From contig CAIZOZ010000137.1 in assembly GCA_903934745.1 (NCBI GenBank), positions 1 through 5,955 on the forward strand: a DNA stretch of 5,955 nt. The letters are read 5' to 3'. How positions within the stretch are numbered: position 1 is the stretch's first letter; each line of letters begins with the position of its first letter. This document shows, in pieces, positions 4,661 through 5,955 of this stretch. The notes below the pieces were generated by a model. It was given only the letters and a program-made list of their open reading frames with translations, did no database searches and had not been told where the DNA came from. The position numbers were made by a program, and so were the translations under genes. Source of the DNA: an uncultured cyanobacterium. Lineage in GTDB: Bacteria; Cyanobacteriota; Cyanobacteriia; PCC-6307; Cyanobiaceae.

Positions 4661-5284
4661 ATGAGATTCATGCGTCTGGCTCCCACCTGCGAATCCCATC
4701 CTCCGCTGGTGATGGTGCACGGGATGCTGGACAGCTCCCGCGTGTTCAACCGGCTGCTGAAGTACCTGCGCGAACCCCGCCGACCGCTGCTGTTGCCGGA
4801 TTTGCCGCTGCGCTTCGGCATGACACCGATCGCCGAGTCCGCCGCCCTGCTCGGCCAGCAGATCCTGGCCGCCTTCGGCCCGGACCAGCCGATTGATCTG
4901 CTGGGATTTTCGATGGGCGGCGTGATCGCCCGCACCTGGATCCAGCTGTTGGGGGGACATCGCCGCACCCGGCGCCTGATCAGTGTCGGCAGTCCGCATC
5001 AGGGCACCCTCACGGCCATGCCCTGGCCGCGCCAGCCGATGGCCGGCATCGCCGATCTGAAGTGCGGTAGTCCCCTGCTGCAGGAACTCAACGGCAACCT
5101 CGACAGCCTCAGCACCGTCGCCTGCTGCAGCTTCTACTCCGGTATCGATCTGGTGGTGCTGCCGGGCTGGCGCGCCGTGCTGCCGGTGGGGGTGCAGCGG
5201 ATGCTGCCCGTCTGGACCCATCCGCAGCTGCTATGGGATCGCCAGGCGCTGCAACCGTTGAGCGAAGAGTTGATGCGGCCGTGA
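4661..5284 (+). CDS. Alpha/beta-hydrolase, lipase/esterase type
   Basis: This 207-residue serine hydrolase has the alpha/beta-hydrolase layout. The oxyanion-hole motif is LVMVHGMLDSS (16-26). The nucleophile elbow is GFSMGGVIAR (82-91), with Ser84 as nucleophile. SVGSPHQGT (108-116) is the lipase-type strand usually written GTPHxGT. The probable acid is Asp163 in YSGIDLVVLP and the probable catalytic histidine is His187 in WTHPQLLWD. The size and the SPHQGT motif resemble small triacylglycerol lipases and PGAP1-like esterases; the substrate cannot be read from sequence. There is no clear signal peptide, so it is probably cytoplasmic. ATG 4661 and ATG 4670 are both possible starts (MRFMRL), with no strong ribosome binding site. 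It lies 72 bp after arsM on the same strand and may be read through from it, with no evident functional tie to arsenic. Confidence 0.85.
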   Translation: MRFMRLAPTCESHPPLVMVHGMLDSSRVFNRLLKYLREPRRPLLLPDLPLRFGMTPIAESAALLGQQILAAFGPDQPIDLLGFSMGGVIARTWIQLLGGHRRTRRLISVGSPHQGTLTAMPWPRQPMAGIADLKCGSPLLQELNGNLDSLSTVACCSFYSGIDLVVLPGWRAVLPVGVQRMLPVWTHPQLLWDRQALQPLSEELMRP

Positions 5285-5287
5285 CCC

Positions 5288-5306
5288 GGGCCGGAAGCAA
5301 CGGCCC
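5288..5306. terminator. GGGCC/GGCCC hairpin after the hydrolase gene, weak terminator candidate
   Basis: GGGCC (5288-5292) pairs with GGCCC (5302-5306) across a 9-base loop, immediately after the stop codon at 5284. It sits between two converging genes, where a terminator is expected, but no T-rich tail follows on either strand. The rest of the 119-bp convergent gap shows nothing clear beyond a repeated CCATCGG about 16 bases apart (near 5366 and 5382). Confidence 0.28.
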
Positions 5307-5403
5307 ACCTGATGAGCCAGGAACATCAACGAACCGCAACGCCGGCGGCCTCATCAACGGCGCCCATCGGTTCCAACCTCCATCGGCTCAACGGCACAGC
5401 CCG

Positions 5404-5955
5404 TCAGCGGCCCACCAGCCGCGCTTTTAGATCCAAGGGCAGCAGCAGTCCGTCGTCTTCGGCATGGCGGGCGATCCGGATTCCATGGCGCCCCGGCTCC
5501 AGCAGGAAGCCAGCGGCGGCCGCATCGAAGTAGGCCAGGCGCAGGAGTGGAATGGCGAGGCTGAGCCGTTGCTGCTCACCGGCCTGCAGACTCAGCCGCT
5601 GAAAGCCGATCAGCGATCGCCCCGGCCGCTCCAGCAGCCGCCCCGGCGGCTCCGCGTAGACCTGAATCACCTCAGCAGCGGCCATCGGGCCGATGTTCGT
5701 CACCGTGATCGTCACCTGCAGCATGTCTGCTTCAGGATCCAGCTGCACCTGCAGATCGCCGTGGCTGAAGTTGCTGTAAGAGAGGCCGAATCCGAAGGGG
5801 AAAGCAGCGCCATGGCCATCACGGCGCAGGCGCCGGTAGCCATGCCACAGGTCGTAGACGTCGCGGGGCGCACGGGGCTCAAAGGGCGGCAGCTGCGCTT
5901 CGCTGCTGGGCACCGCAAAGGGCATGCGGCCACAGGGTGACACCCGACCCCGCAG
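5404..5955 (-). CDS. Glycoside hydrolase family 3 (beta-glucosidase type), C-terminal fragment
   Basis: Only the last 183 residues are in the window; the gene enters from the right edge on the minus strand and a full family member has about 700-850 residues. The visible part starts in the end of the GH3 C-terminal domain: GRVSPCGRMPFAVP (3-16; usually GRxNPSGRLPFTxP), HGYRRLRRDG (38-47) and AAFPFGFGLSYSNF (50-63), the standard PFGxGLSYTxF signature. A fibronectin type III-like domain follows from about residue 65 to 175: VTITVTNIGPMAAAEVIQVY, then RPGRSLIGFQRLSLQAGEQQ and LEPGRHGIRI. Family members release glucose or xylose from the non-reducing end of oligosaccharides or glucosides. The nucleophile Asp and acid/base lie outside the window, so specificity and cellular location cannot be judged. 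It converges on the hydrolase gene with a 119-bp gap. Confidence 0.9.
   Translation of the reverse strand: MRGRVSPCGRMPFAVPSSEAQLPPFEPRAPRDVYDLWHGYRRLRRDGHGAAFPFGFGLSYSNFSHGDLQVQLDPEADMLQVTITVTNIGPMAAAEVIQVYAEPPGRLLERPGRSLIGFQRLSLQAGEQQRLSLAIPLLRLAYFDAAAAGFLLEPGRHGIRIARHAEDDGLLLPLDLKARLVGR

Noticed and set aside
4376..5221. 281-codon minus-strand frame, long but low-complexity (Gln/His/Gly/Ala)
   Set aside because: It is antisense to the end of arsM and most of the alpha/beta-hydrolase, both confidently identified. Long antisense frames are common in GC-rich DNA.

Overview
The window is GC-rich with high GC at third codon positions. Its gene set fits a cyanobacterium, most likely of the Cyanobium/Synechococcus (picocyanobacterial) kind: a cyanobacterial-style PPC/DUF296 protein fused to glutaredoxin, an ArsM methyltransferase, RecD2, and weak or absent Shine-Dalgarno sequences on most genes. 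The lineage is an inference from gene style, not from a marker gene.

Left part (1-1443, minus strand): the N-terminal third or so of a RecD2-type helicase runs off the left edge. Directly upstream of it, and overlapping its likely GTG start, lies a broken MazF/PemK-family toxin gene. This has lost the middle of its reading frame and is split between two frames. Before it is a 28-codon ORF that looks like a shortened antitoxin, with a TTGTACAA palindrome upstream. Together these look like a dead toxin-antitoxin module.

Middle-left part (1442-2201): two overlapping small plus-strand ORFs of unknown function are followed by about 340 bp without a convincing gene. That stretch carries a run of ten G, a short direct repeat, and a sequence resembling the 3' half of a tRNA (probably tRNA-Arg). 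The arrangement suggests the scarred edge of an old integrated element, although no integrase is visible.

Centre (2202-4588): a minus-strand pair whose stop and start overlap encodes a PPC/DUF296-glutaredoxin fusion followed by an uncharacterised 186-residue protein. A 162-bp divergent region separates this pair from arsM, an arsenite S-adenosylmethionine methyltransferase on the plus strand with all the expected cysteines.

Right part (4589-5955): an alpha/beta-hydrolase (lipase/esterase type) follows arsM in the same direction after 72 bp. It converges on the C-terminal end of a family 3 glycoside hydrolase (beta-glucosidase type), which enters from the right edge on the minus strand.

The best biological story is the arsM neighbourhood: arsenic methylation transcribed divergently from a metal-binding-type/thiol-redox fusion protein. 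I did not find evidence for a wholly new multi-gene system; the most unusual items are that fusion with its coupled unknown partner and the toxin-antitoxin/tRNA scar.
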